Numbered from the stretch's first letter, positions 10,870-22,180 are shown. The stretch: 64,000 nt of DNA from Aralia elata (GCA_034770075.1 CM068380.1:23180638-23244637), one strand, 5' to 3'. Notes: generated from the letters alone by a model not told the origin. Program-made: numbers and translations.

Positions 10870-12158
10870 GCAGAACGGGCAGCACCCAGTATGCTTGTTG
10901 AGTTTAAACATTACCTTACTCAACTTTAAAAAAAAATGGAACTTGCATAAACTTTTTAAAAATTATTAATTGAATTATTCCGTAGACGGACGTTAAATTA
11001 GGCTGTATACTTGTGTGTGTGTGTGTGTGTGTGTGTGTGAGTGAGACAACAACAAAAAAAAGAACAACAGATTTATTGATGTGGCTAATAATTTGGTAAC
11101 CACATACGAATTCAAAGAAAGAATAATAAATTTTAATTTTCTTTCTTTTATTTTCCTATTATTTTTCTCTCTTTTTCATCTAGTTACTTCCTTTTTTCAT
11201 ATAGGTTTAATTTCATTGCCCTAAATTCTTAATTACACATCGCCCACCACTACAAAATTTATATTTATTATCTATTTGGTCTCAACACAAGGGGGTGATT
11301 TAAAATCTTTCGAAGTTGATCTCAAAAGTAGCAACTTGATCAACTCGTAAATCGATTACTCTAATTCAACTCAAGTCTTCAACATATTAGTATCTTACTC
11401 CAATCTCAAGTCCAAAGAATTCCTTTTATCCTTCACTCTCGATCTCGATTAGTACGTGAACGATTTAATGTTTATTGGGTTCACTGGGTCGACTGAGGGT
11501 AGCACTGAAATTCATAGCATTGAATGGTGCAATTGTCGACGATGCAACCATATGAGAAGCAGGACTAGTGCGTAGTAGCATGGGAATTAATTACCTAGTA
11601 AAAACCCTAATTTTTCGCAACAAATCGATCCCAATTTTTATAAGTTTCTGAAACCCTACTTCTTCTATCATCTTTTTGCTCATGTTTCTCTATAATCAAT
11701 TTGGGGAATATATCTAGTGTTAAAGATAAAGAAAATAAGAGAGAAAGAAAAAGAAATTGTAATCAATTTGGGAATATTTCTAGGAGTTCAATTTGAGCAT
11801 ATATTTTCTAGGTTGAAAATGAAGAAGATGAGAGAGAAAGATGTGTTTTCTAGGTTGAAGATAAATAAGAGGAGAGAGAAACAAAAAGAAAAAAAAACAC
11901 AACTTAGTCAATGGCAAAAAATCCACGTTGGAAGTAATTGATAAGTCATATCAGCTTTAGTTGTCTTTTTCCTTTTCTTTTAAAAGCCACGTATAAAAAT
12001 AGGAGATGGGATTTGAAGTCTGTCCATAAAAATTTCTTGGACGGAATGGTTTAATTAATAATTTGTTAAAAGTTCAGTATATCAATTCCATTTTTTTTAA
12101 ATTCAGTGGGGTAGTACTTAAACTGTGACAACCATAATGGAGTATTACCCCCTTTTGC
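10870..12158. mobile_element. long-TIR Mutator-like element at the 5' end of the R3HCC1L-like gene
   Basis: A direct repeat of up to 12 bp, CTGCAAAAATAG, lies at 10858-10869 and 12159-12170. The two ends are inverted over more than 100 bp: left GCAGAACGGGCAGCACCCAG and, on the other strand from the right, GCAAAAGGGGGTAATACTCC. Both continue into matching AAAAAAAATGGAA and AATTAATAATTTTT-like blocks (about 10925-10975 and 12040-12100). Long inverted ends and a 9-12 bp duplication suggest the Mutator group. No transposase frame was seen. The interior has a (TG)n run and a purine-rich stretch at 11720-11900. It sits 35 bp upstream of the likely start codon, so it separates the gene from its original promoter. 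Confidence 0.75.
11012..11039 (+). repeat. (TG)14 microsatellite
   Basis: Fourteen uninterrupted TG dinucleotides inside the Mutator-like element. Confidence 0.95.
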
Positions 12159-12170
12159 CTGCAAAAATAG

Positions 12171-12837
12171 ATTGCCGGATTGCCCATTTATTTTGGCTAA
12201 AAATAATTTGCAATTATAAGGGTAGAAATTTTAAAAGTATGATTATTTTAGCTAAAAATTAAAAATAATTAAACTAATATATACATTTTTATCTATTTAT
12301 CTTATATTTATATATTGGCAAAAAGAAAAGTTAAGGACACCACATATAATAGCATGAATTATCATACAAATACGACGTAATTTTGTATTAATTGAATATA
12401 TTATTTTTCATTTTATGTATAACATGATGTTGAATAATTTTTTACAATATTGTTATTATCAATGACACCTCACGCAAAAACATGAGGTGTCCTTCACCTC
12501 TCGTTCCCTTCTTATATATTTTATATACTAGTCTAATACCCATGTAAAGTATGAGCTACTATAATATATTTTTATATTTTTAAATTTTATAATTAATATA
12601 ATTATAAATAAATGATATTGTACAATGTTAAAGTAATATGTTGTGATATCTACCAATAAAGTACTGAATTAAAGAATTATTACCAACACGTTCTATATCT
12701 TGATAAATTGTTTCCAATATCAGTCAAGTTTAAAAAGAACAAACCACGTAATTTAACACTATCAAATTATGCACAATATTAAGGGAAAACTAAATCTAGA
12801 TTATATTAACTTTTTTGTTTATGACTATGAAGAATAT
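12171..12837. other. AT-rich intergenic DNA; displaced upstream region of the R3HCC1L-like gene
   Basis: No coding sequence. Before the Mutator-like insertion this DNA adjoined the gene's 5' end, so the original promoter may lie here. CACCTCACG/CATGAGGTG inverted motifs near 12465-12492 are the only visible structure. Confidence 0.4.
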
Positions 12838-13078
12838 TAGTGCAATGGCCACCTTCCATTAATTCTAAGAAGTAAATATATACAATTGTCGTGGAGTCGA
12901 TATTTAGCAAATCATTACTAATCTCCTAGAATTAAGAATTGCTAGCTGATTGCTAATTCTTACAATCGGTAGCTAACCGACAACTATTTACACGTTATTC
13001 TAATTCCTACAATTATGCATGACTCAATCAACAATAATGATAAATTATTTACAATGATTGATTGTTGTTGCCTTCTAT
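12838..13078 (-). repeat. possible 3' LTR of the Ale-type Copia element (limits uncertain)
   Basis: This is where a minus-strand Copia element's 3' LTR must start, directly after the G-rich polypurine tract that overlaps the end of its RNase H (13079-13096). It has a TATATATT box on the minus strand near 12870. The second LTR is outside the window, so the limits cannot be checked. Confidence 0.3.
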
Positions 13079-13570
13079 ATGCCCCCGACCCTCAAGTTAG
13101 AGCTTCTAGTGGATATTCCAATCTTGTCCTTGAGATTAAGAAATTGAGCATGTGAGAGTGGCTTTGTGAGTGCATCAGCCAGCTGATCTGCGGAGGAGAC
13201 ATGAGTGACACGGAGGGCACCATTTTGGACTTGTTCGCGGATGAAGTGAAAATCAATAGCGACATGCTTCATCTGAGAGTGAAAAACTATGTTAGAACAA
13301 AGATAAGTGGCACCAATATTGTCACAATAGATGACCAGAGCTTGCGAAGTTCATATTCCAAGTTCGATAAAAAGTGAACAGATCCAACACAGTTCGACAA
13401 CAGTTGTTGCAACTGCACGATACTCAGCTTCAGTTGACGAGCGTGCAATCATACGTTGTTTCTTAGAGCTCCAAGAAATTGGATTGCGACCAAGATAAAC
13501 AATGTAAGCATTGGTTGATGTGAAGTCACCTTTGTTACCAGCCCAATCGGCATTTGAAAAGGCATGGAGA
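13075..13570 (-). pseudogene. pol: Copia (Ale/Retrofit-type) RNase H, broken
   Basis: Minus-strand translation shows the RNase H signatures SSTEAEYRAVATTVVELCWI and YCDNIGATYLC, then VTHVSSADQLADALTKPLS and the C terminus NLRVGGI. RNase H would degrade the RNA strand of the RNA:DNA hybrid during reverse transcription. At least one stop interrupts it (after FIELGI, near 13370). The last codons overlap a polypurine tract, as is usual for the end of a Copia internal region. Confidence 0.85.
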
Positions 13571-14600
13571 GATAGTGTTGGGTTGCGATGAAGTACTATT
13601 CCATGATCAGATGTTCCACAAAGATATCGTAACAGTCGTTTGGTTGCATTTCAGTGATCTGTCGTAGGACGATGCATGAATTGAGAGAGCTTATTTACTA
13701 TAAATGCAATATCAGGCCTTGTGATAGTTAAGTATTGAAGATTGCCAACAATAGTTCGATATTTTGAAGCATCTGTCAAGGTGGTGCCATTGTGAAGACT
13801 CAGAGTTTGATCTGTTCCAAAAGTGTAAGAACTGGCTTGGCATCAATCATGTGAGTGCGTGTGAGAAGATCATTAATGTATCGACGTTATGAGAGAAGAA
13901 GACCATGCTTGTGGAAGAACCTCAACACCCAGAAAATAAGAGAGACTACCAAGATCCTTTAGAGAAAAACGTGCTGCAAATTGAATAATAAAATGTCGCA
14001 CTGTGGAGTTGTCGTTCCCTGTGATGATGATGTCATCTACATATACTAGTAAGTAGATCATGGTATTTATATTGTTGAAGACGAACATAAAAGTATCTGC
14101 ATGTGAGTTTTTGAATCCCTCAATGAGAAGAAATTGTCGTAACTCATGGTACCATACCCGTGGAGCATGTTTCAAACCATAAATGGCTTTGTGCAATTTG
14201 CACACATGATTTGGAAATTCTCTATCAATAAAGCCTGGAGGTTATATCATGAAGACATCTTCAGTGAGATGACTTTGTAAAAAGGCATTGTTGATGTCAA
14301 GTTGTCGTAGTGACCATCCATGACTAATTGCAATGGTGAGAACTAGGCAAATTGTTGTTGGTTTTATAACTGGGCTGAATGTCATGGTAGTCAATGCCTG
14401 GACGTTGATGGAAACCCTTAACTACTAAACGTGATTTGTACCTATTAACAAAACCATCTTGTAAACATTTAGTACGAAAAATTCATTTACATCCAACAAG
14501 ATTATAGGCTTGATTAGGTGGAACAAGCTCTCATGTACCATTCCGAATAAGAGCATCATACTCTTTAGACATTGCACGAAGCCATTTGATGTCTTTTAAA
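13571..14600 (-). pseudogene. pol: Copia (Ale/Retrofit-type) reverse transcriptase, broken
   Basis: The longest open part is 13873-14205 (110 codons) with LHKAIYGLKHAPRVWYHEL, the catalytic-site motif LLVYVDDIIITG and FSLKDLGSLSYFLGVEVLP. Upstream, the minus strand still reads VNRYKSRLVVKGFHQRPGID before stops set in. It is the reverse transcriptase of a Ty1/Copia element; the YVDD box and the preceding GLK.APR..W block are diagnostic. Stops and frameshifts on both sides show it is non-functional. Confidence 0.88.
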
Positions 14601-15473
14601 GCTTAGGTCACTATTGTGGGTTCTAGGTCATCAAATGTGATGAGTTGAGCATTGAGATTTAGCTTTTGGATTGGTTTGTGGATATAATTTTTGGCTTTTA
14701 TGGTCATGAAATGGGTGTTAATTGGGTCTAGGTGGTTGGATCCAGTGTCTGGGTGAGGAATAGATGAGAAGAAAATGGAAGGCTTTAGTCTCGGGTGGTG
14801 GTCGGTTGACCGATTAAGTGTGGTTGGTCGACTGTATATGGGCAGAAAGTGTTGTCATTGGCACTGGGGGTGACCGGTCGATCGGAGGAGGTAGATTAGT
14901 TGACCGAAATTTGGCTAAGAGTGTTAGAATTATCTTATCTAGTGTTGATGTCGTTCGTATAGGAGCAACATTTGAGAGACCTTCCGCCTATGAAGTGTTA
15001 AGTGTTGTGGCAGCGGGAGAATATGTCGAAATTATGTAGGCAGGAGATAACTAATGAGAAATGGTGATTGACTCGGGACGACTGAGATGAGGTTGAGTAG
15101 ATTTGAAGGGGAAGACCGATTCGACGAATTTGACATGACGAGAAATATAAAGGCGAGATGTGTTAGTATCAAGACACAGATATGCACTTTGGGTGGAAGA
15201 GTAGCTAAGGAAGATACAAGGAATGGATCGGGCTTCAAGTTTGTTATTGTTGTATGGTCTAAGCCACGGTTAACAAAGACAACCAAAAATTTTAAGTTTA
15301 GAATAGTTGGGAGCGGTGCAAATTTTTTTTCCGAATAGTGAGAACATGTTGAGTGTGGGTGTAAGAAGTTGATTAATGAGGTAAACGATTGTAGCAAAGG
15401 TATGATGCCAGTATATTAGAGGAATGGAGGCATGTGTGAGTAGCTAGAGAGAGGCCAATTTTTACAATGTGAC
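14601..15473 (-). pseudogene. pol: Copia integrase C-terminal part and linker to reverse transcriptase
   Basis: Minus-strand reading right to left gives APNYSKLKIFGCL, then LEARSIPCIFLSYSSTQSA and TSRLYISRHVKFVESVFPF, all standard Copia integrase C-terminal text, with stops. It is the direct continuation of the integrase core at 25435-26060. The 9.96-kb Tat/Ogre insertion with TSD GTGAC (15469-15473 and 25430-25434) separates the two. Confidence 0.8.
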
Positions 15474-17567
15474 TGTCGACGCCGGGTTTTTCGCCTTTGA
15501 ATGCGATATTTGTCCTTTTCCGATTTTAGCCTTTTGATTAGATGATTTTTTGGAAAAGGTCGGCTTGAATGTCGACGGGGTTTTGAAGTATCGTTTTTTA
15601 TGATGAGCCAATTAACCAGAGTCGCCAGTTGGTATATTTGAAATGGATGTACCAACTCATCCGAATTTTTGTTTTTTATAAATCGCTGGCTCATATGTGA
15701 CTCCGAATTAATTGGTCTGCGAATCGAGATTCATAGAGTTCGGGGGCTTGCTTAAGTGAGGGGAAGGTGTTAGGCACCCCTCGACTTCCGTGAAACACGG
15801 TTACCGCAATCTTGATGCTTTCCTATCCTTTAATTCATGAAACGTGTGCGTGTGTGCGCGTGTGTGTGTGTGTGCCTACGTGAATGTTGTGGTGAGTTTG
15901 TATGAAAGAATCATTTGGATTTTTTTAGGGAAAATCGTGCTTTGATTTGAGAATGCTTCGGAATGTCCTTCGATTTATACGAGAAAGCTTGATTCTTTAT
16001 AAGAAAGGTTTGATTTTAATTTGTCAAAACTATGAGATTTTCATTAGGTGTCGTTTTGGTGAAACAAGAGTTTTAAACCTTCGTCAAAATAGGAATCGAG
16101 ATCTATACGTTGCTTTCGTAACTCAAACGATGGGCAACTTCTAGAATCTCTTTAACCCTATGCACAACGGTTTAATAAAACGTCAATTATTTGACAAAAT
16201 CATTCCTTATGATATTTGAAAACGATTTTCTTTAGCTTTCTCGTTTGAAATAGAAATCGACATTCATTAGCACTCCCAATTTTAAACCTCGTGATTCTAA
16301 TAACCTAGTTTGATTGATTTTATGAAAATCTTCGTCGTTTAGTTTTGAAATCAATTTGTGTCATAAATCAAATCAAGCATTAAAATGCGTTGGGGTTATT
16401 CATGGGCATGTAAGCCGTCAAAATACCCCAAACGCCCACAAGCATAGATTCCACTATTTCGGGGCCTTAAACCCGATTTTCGACTTGGTATCGTTTTAAG
16501 GCCCGACGATTACATATTTACAATGAAAGATACATCGAATTTATTACATATGTCAATAGATGTCCACCATCGGATTTGGACCACGGGGTCGCGCTCCTAG
16601 GCTCACATTCAAAATCGCTACACACCCACGAGATCCTAAAAATAGCAATCTAAACAATCTATACACAATACATCATTACAACGAGCTAAAAATTCACCAA
16701 ATGGATATCATCGGGCCATTAGGAGGAATTTCGTTCCATTTGGGAACCCTCACTAATAGCCTTTAATCCATGGATTCACAACAATATACAAGAACAACTA
16801 CGTTTAATATAATTCGAATGACAAAAAGCTTAACAAAAAATGGTAAAACAACATGCTATAACAAAGGGTTTTTTTCACCTTGCAAATGATCCTCACAATA
16901 TGTATGAATTTGTGTATTGAGTAGAGTAGAAAATATGAGATGTAATCTCACAACATTGGTACAATTCCTCACTCTTTTCACTCTTTTTTTTTCCTAATTG
17001 CTCTTGTTTTTGCTGCTGTTTTTCCCATTTCCGAGCTGCTGGTTGCTGTTTTTCCTTCTTCTTCCCTCTCTTTTTCCTGTATGCGAACTGGCCTAATAAA
17101 GCACTGCCAAGGGCAGCCGCAGATCTATCTGCGGCTGGCCGCAGATATATCTGCGGCTGGCCCTTGGCTCTCCCCCCAGCCGCGCTCGAGTCCCGTGCGC
17201 TTCGAGTCCCGTGCTGCCTCGAGTTCCGTCCTTGGCCGCGAATTGATCTGCGGCTAACTGTGCTGATTTTCTCGTTTTCTGTGCCTCGTCTCGATTTTCG
17301 TGTCGTACCGTTGGTTTCCGCTGACGGGTTTGCGCTCGGCAGTCCGGAACCCGTCGGGAAACGTGTCACGTCATCCGGGCAAGCACAGTGATCAGTAACT
17401 GACTCTCGACATTCGCTTGTTGTCGTGTCGGCTTCAATATCATCCCGTCGTGGTGGTTTTGAGGGTTCGTCTTTATGTCCACCCTTTATTCTCGTGCGCC
17501 GGGTCAATTGACGATTTTGCCCTCCTGTCAGGGTTAGTATAGGAAATGCAAAAATCGGGTGTCTACA
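15474..17567 (-). repeat. 3' LTR of the Tat/Ogre element
   Basis: 2094 bp, TG...CA ends, near-identical to 23336-25429. Contains a (TG)n run near 15848-15872 and a palindromic GC-rich block at 17106-17168. A minus-strand frame of over 230 codons (16893 to the LTR edge) is open in both LTR copies, rich in Lys/Gln/Arg/Ser, with no recognised family. Confidence 0.95.
17106..17168. repeat. nested GC-rich palindromes in the Tat/Ogre 3' LTR
   Basis: Two adjacent inverted repeats: 17116-17135 (one mismatch) and 17138-17157, the latter GCCGCAGATATATCTGCGGC, a perfect 20-bp palindrome. The outer flanks GCCAAGGGCAG and CTGGCCCTTGGC are also inverted, so the whole block could fold as one long hairpin. 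The same block is at 24968-25030 in the other LTR. Confidence 0.9.
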
Positions 17568-17580
17568 GCTGCCCCTCTTT
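17568..17580 (-). promoter_or_regulatory. polypurine tract of the Tat/Ogre element
   Basis: Minus strand AAAGAGGGGCAGC directly precedes the LTR start TGTAGACACC. This is the plus-strand DNA priming site and fixes the element's orientation. Confidence 0.8.
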
Positions 17581-17679
17581 ATCATGTTTATGCAATGATG
17601 AATGAAATGAACAGGATAAAGAATAGACACTCGATGCATGAATGACAGTGCATAAGAATGACAATACATACGTGATTTG

Positions 17680-19336
17680 CTTGGATCTCAGCCCTTCCCA
17701 GGGTTGTTGTTGGTTTGGATCTTAGCCCTTCCCAGGGTTGTGGTTTGTTTGGATCTTAGCCCTTCCCAGGGTGTTAGTTTGGATCTCAGCCCTTCCCAGG
17801 GTGTTAGTTTGGATCTCAGCCCTTCCCAGGGTTTTTGTTTTGGTTGGATGCCTTCCCAGGTTTGCTCACCACTCTGTCGCGGTTTGCTTGGATCTCAGCC
17901 CTTCCCAGGGTTTGTTGTTTTTTGTTTGTTTTTTTTTTGTGGATATCAGCCCTTCCCAGGGTTGCTCACCATCTTGTTGTGGTTCGCGTGGATCTCAGCC
18001 CTTCCCAGGGTTTGCTCACCACTCTGTTGCGGTTTGCTTGGATGCCTTCCCAGGTTTGCTCACCACTCTGTCGCGGTTTGCTTGGATCTCAGCCCTTCCC
18101 AGGGTTTGTTGTTTTTTGTCTTTTTTTCTTTTTGTGGATATCAGCCCTTCCCAGGGTTGCTCACCATCTTGTTGTGGTTCGCGTGGATCTCAGCCCTTCC
18201 CAGGGTTTGCTCACCACTCTGTTGCGGTTTGCTTGGATGCCTTCCCAGGTTTGCTCACCACTCTGTCGCGGTTTGCTTGGATCTCAGCCCTTCCCAGGGT
18301 TTGTTGTTTTTTGTCTTTTTTCTTTTTGTGGATATCAGCCCTTCCCAGGGTTGCTCACCATCTTGTTGTGGTTCGCGTGGATCTCAGCCTTTCCCAGGGT
18401 TTGCTCACCACTCTGTTGCGGTTTGCTTGGATGCCTTCCCAGGTTTGCTCACCACTCTGTCGCGGTTTGCTTGGATCTCAGCCCTTCCCAGGGTTTGTTG
18501 TTTTTTGTCTTTTTTCTTTTTGTGGATATCAGCCCTTCCCAGGGTTGCTCACCATCTTGTTGTGGTTCGCGTGGATCTCAGCCCTTCCCAGGGTTTGCTC
18601 ACCACTCTGTCGCGGTTTGCTTGGATGCCTTCCCAGGTTTGCTCACCACTCTGTCGCGGTTTGCTTGGGTCTCAGCCCTTCCCAGGGTTTGTTGTTTTTT
18701 GTCTTTTTTCTTTTTGTGGATATCAGCCCTTCCCAGGGTTGCTCACCATCTTGTTGTGGTTTGCGTGGATCTCAGCCCTTCCCAGGGTTTGCTCACCACT
18801 CTGTCGCGGTTTGCTTGGATGCCTTCCCAGGTTTGCTCACCACTCTGTCGCGGTTTGCTTGGATCTCAGCCCTTCCCAGGGTTTGTTATTTTTTGTCTTT
18901 TTTCTTTTTGTGGATATCAGCCCTTCCCAGGGTTGCTCACCATCTTGTTGTGGTTCGCGTGGATCTCAGCCCTTCCCAGGGTTTGCTCACCACTCTGTCG
19001 CGGTTTGCTTGGATCTCAGCCCTTCCCAGGGTTTGTTGTTTTTTGTCTTTTTTCTTTTTGTGGATATCAGCCCTTCCCAGGGTTGCTCACCATCTTGTTG
19101 TGGTTCGCGTGGATCTCAGCCCTTCCCAGGGTTTGCTCACCACTCTGTCGCGGTTTGCTTGGATGCCTTCCCAGGTTTGCTCACCACTCTGTCGCGGTTT
19201 GCTTGGATCTCAGCCCTTCTCAGGGTTTGTTGTTTTTTTGTCTTTTTTCTTTTTGTGGATATCAGCCCTTCCCAGGGTTGCTCACCATCTTGTTGTGGTT
19301 CGCGTGGATCTCAGCCCTTCCCAGGGTTTGTTGTTT
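17680..19336 (+). repeat. 194-bp higher-order minisatellite in the Tat/Ogre 3' region
   Basis: Built from short blocks around GATCTCAGCCCTTCCCAGGG and a GATGCCTTCCCAGG variant, separated by GTTTGCTCACCACTCTG-type linkers. Successive GTGGATATC markers occur at about 17941, 18136, 18330, 18524, 18718, 18912, 19062 and 19257, i.e. a 194-195-bp period with one 150-bp unit that lacks one 44-bp block. Tandem repeats next to the 3' LTR are known in Tat/Ogre elements. All three plus-strand frames are open across it (17677-19371, 17738-19471, 17835-19379). That follows from the repeat sequence and is not taken as evidence of a gene. Confidence 0.95.
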
Positions 19337-19338
19337 TT

Positions 19339-19339
<1 letters not shown>

Positions 19340-19369
<30 letters not shown>
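19340..19369 (+). repeat. poly(T) tract
   Basis: An uninterrupted run of about 30 T at the end of the minisatellite. Confidence 0.9.
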
Positions 19370-19370
<1 letters not shown>

Positions 19371-20536
19371 ATTTCTTGAAGTGGGATGTGTGGTCGGCTT
19401 CATGTCCTGGATCTCCCACCAACATCGTCCACGTAACATGCCGCACAAGCCATCACTCTAATCATTTGTGAGGTTGAAAGCGACGTGCTTGTACTTTCCT
19501 GAAGATTTTCATTTTGATCGTACCTGCATGCATGAAAAAGGTGTTATGCATGATCTGGCAGATATGTTATGGACAGATGCATGTGCACAACATATGTTTA
19601 GATAGAAATGACCCCTGTTCAGTCAAATGATACGATTCGACAGTCGTCGTTGTTTGCCAACATTTGATTGAATCATGCCTCGTCGTGAAGTGTAGTTTCT
19701 AGACTTCAACCTGGTTTGGTATTCTATCTGCTCTTGGTCGTCTTCATTTCATCGAGTTGAGGCAGTCTGTTTCGCTCTCTGTGATGATCGACAGCTATGT
19801 TGGCTCCTTGGCCTTTTGATCATTTCTGCTGGTCGATATGCTGTTGTTCCGCATTATATCCTCCTTGTATATGCTCATGCACGTGGATCACTTGGATGTC
19901 GAGGCAGTGATAGACAGGATTGGGGAGAGGCCCAATGATGAAAAGCTCTGTGTAGCCTCAGCTTCCTTCCACTTCACGATTCTTAACTGCCCTGCCTTGG
20001 CGCGTGTCGCTGCCAAGAAATTCTATCGAAAACTCGCGATGTTGACCGTGCTGAGTTATCCACAGCTCTGCAAGATCCTGCATATCAGATGACTAACAAA
20101 TGCCAAAACTTGAAAGCTCGGGCCGTTAGTGTTAGCTCAACACAAAGATATTATAATCTCGACAAAAATGCAGTTAAAGCACATGAAATTGAATATTTAT
20201 TGATCGCACAATCTAGCAAGTTGTGAACCGTGAATGTATTTTTTTTTTTTTTGATCCCTCGTGAGTTGATGACTTTCTATTGGACGAGTTATGAAATCGT
20301 AAGAACACCTTCAAGCATTCATGGTCACTGTACGTGAGTGAGGTCGAATTCAAAAGAACTACCTTCCCTCGTCAAAGGCACTCTGTCTCCATTCTCGACA
20401 ACGTCCTTAGCAGGATTGACGTCATATGACAAATGCACTGTGCGATACAGCATTCAGTAGGGGTTTCTCTTTCATGACTTCTTGTTTAAGGCCGAGAGTT
20501 TTTCGCATTATCTTTTCTCTTTATTAGTCCACTTCA
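19370..20536. other. Tat/Ogre internal DNA without recognisable coding sequence
   Basis: On the minus strand this lies after the integrase remnant and should be 3' untranslated or decayed integrase C terminus. No motif was recognised; a poly(T) run lies near 20239-20251. Confidence 0.5.
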
Positions 20537-21032
20537 CTTGTCTCGTTTTCTTAGGCTTTTCAAAGTTACCCATTTAACGAGTTTTGGACCAATGACTCCC
20601 AAACCAGACGGTTTTGGGGCATTAGGTGTACAGACACCCCTTCGGGATTATTTACTCGAATAACAAAGGCCACGGTTCGAGACAAGCTGGTGGTCTGCAC
20701 CATTCATTCTTTGCTTGACCTTGCGCAAGATTCGTTTTCTTAGGCTTGAGTTACCCATGTAGCGAGTGTTAGGCCGGTGACTCCCAAACCAGACGGCTTT
20801 AGGGCACCAGATGTGGAGACACCCCTTAGGCTTAATTACTCGAGTAGCCCATGCCACGATTCGAATCTGCTCGGGCCTCCTCTACTGTAATGCTCGTTTT
20901 CTTAGGCTCTGAGTTACCCATGTAACGAGTGTTGGGCCAGCGACTCCCAAACCAGATGGCTTTAGGGCACCAGGTGTAGAGACACCCCTCGGGCTTAATT
21001 ACTCGAATAACCCAGGCCACGATTCGAGACAT
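20537..21032. repeat. three copies of a ~140-bp conserved module in the Tat/Ogre 3' region
   Basis: Each copy runs from TCTTAGGCT through GTTACCCATGTAACGAG, GACTCCCAAACCAGA, AGGTGTAGAGACACCCC and TTACTCGAATAAC to GCCACGATTCGA. Copies are at about 20537-20680, 20730-20858 and 20892-21032. A related single copy occurs at 29127-29262 in the Athila element. The strong conservation between different families suggests a functional, probably structural, element. Confidence 0.85.
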
Positions 21033-21684
21033 CAGCTTGATGATCATTTATCGCCTGACTTCTTGATTTTAGCTTGATAATTACTGACTGTCTGACTGTG
21101 TGTTAATTGCCATCAGCGTCGTTATAGTTTTATACCCCACAACTGGAAGTTTGTGCAAATGCAAAGTGAAGGCTGTCACATGAGGTCGATTCTGTCGCAA
21201 ACGTTGCTTTGAATTAAGGCTTTGTACCCGATCAAAAGGTTGAATAGCCTTCTTCGTCTAATCATACTCACGATCGTGCTCCATGGTTTGCTTGTCAGAG
21301 TTAGTCCGATTCCGTTGAAGTCAAATAAAATCCCCCCTCACGGGGTCCTCGTATCCCGGGAAAACTATGCTTGACAAATGCCAGATGATCATACCGTTGA
21401 ATATTGACATGAGGTAGCATTTGATGATGATGGTGCATGTTGATGGGATTGTTGCATGGGTGCCAAATTGCACGTCATTATTTCCTGGGTAGTTGATAAA
21501 TGCCCCAGTGTTAAGTTGCTTTTCTTGTGATCTCCCTCGTACTGGTCGCATCGGTATCTCGCTGGGCTGACAAAAGATCCGGTCCTTTGATTTGTTGAAA
21601 GGTTTGGGGGATTTTTGATTTTTGATTCTTTTTCTTTTTTTTTTCATTTTCATTTTTGCCCCTACTCCGGGTTCTTTGTGACCG
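21033..21684. other. Tat/Ogre spacer, nothing recognised
   Basis: Purine-rich on the minus strand near 21610-21655; no protein motif recognised. Confidence 0.45.
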
Positions 21685-22180
21685 TCAGGGGTTCTGATGT
21701 TTGATGGCGATGGTTTGGTCTACACTGGGTTTGGGTTTACCCCCGACCCATCCTTTGATCTCACTAGGCGTATTGTTGATATCTGTCTCGTCCTGCTCAA
21801 TCCTCATCAGATCGAAATCTAGCTCTATACCAAAATCGTGATCCTCCTTCAAATTTGGCCTATCGCTTGTCAGGCTAGAATGCCTCAAATCGGGGTACCT
21901 GATGCACGGTCCAACTGGCCACGGTGAGGTCAAGCAATGGAGCTCATTATGAGGTGCATGGATCACATTGGTATGGATCTGACATTGATGGCATTTCCTG
22001 ACATGAGTATCGCAATCAGTTTTCATGGTTAGCCCGTAGCGACCCGTTCACACGCTTTTCTTTGCAAAAAGTGTTCTGCTCATATGGGCTCTGCACACAT
22101 TGCCATGTACTTCGTTCATTAATCTGTGGGCTTCTTCGGCTTCCAAATATCTCAGCAGTTCCGTAGCTTAGGAAGAAATT
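21685..22180 (-). pseudogene. pol: Tat/Ogre integrase zinc-binding region, remnant
   Basis: The minus strand reads EAEEAHRLMNEVHGNVCRAH, then LFAKKSV and a stop, then HVRKCHQCQIHTNVIHAP and NELHCLTSPWP. The two His and the CHQC pair are the HHCC zinc finger that precedes an integrase core, in the form typical of Tat/Ogre elements. The frame then drifts into acidic text (DETDINNTPSEIKGWVGGK) like the domain junctions of this lineage. The catalytic core is not intact. Confidence 0.7.

Noticed and set aside
15947..16144. Small plus-strand frames in the Tat LTR
   Set aside because: Short, without domain features, antisense to the element.
17677..19471. Three long overlapping plus-strand reading frames (514-577 codons) as repeat-protein genes
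   Set aside because: They are the three phases of a minisatellite whose unit is free of stops. There is no promoter, the strand is opposite to the element's transcription, and the peptide has no domain resemblance.
20239..20251. Poly(T) run as an A-tail of a minus-strand retroposon
   Set aside because: No target duplication was found on either side.
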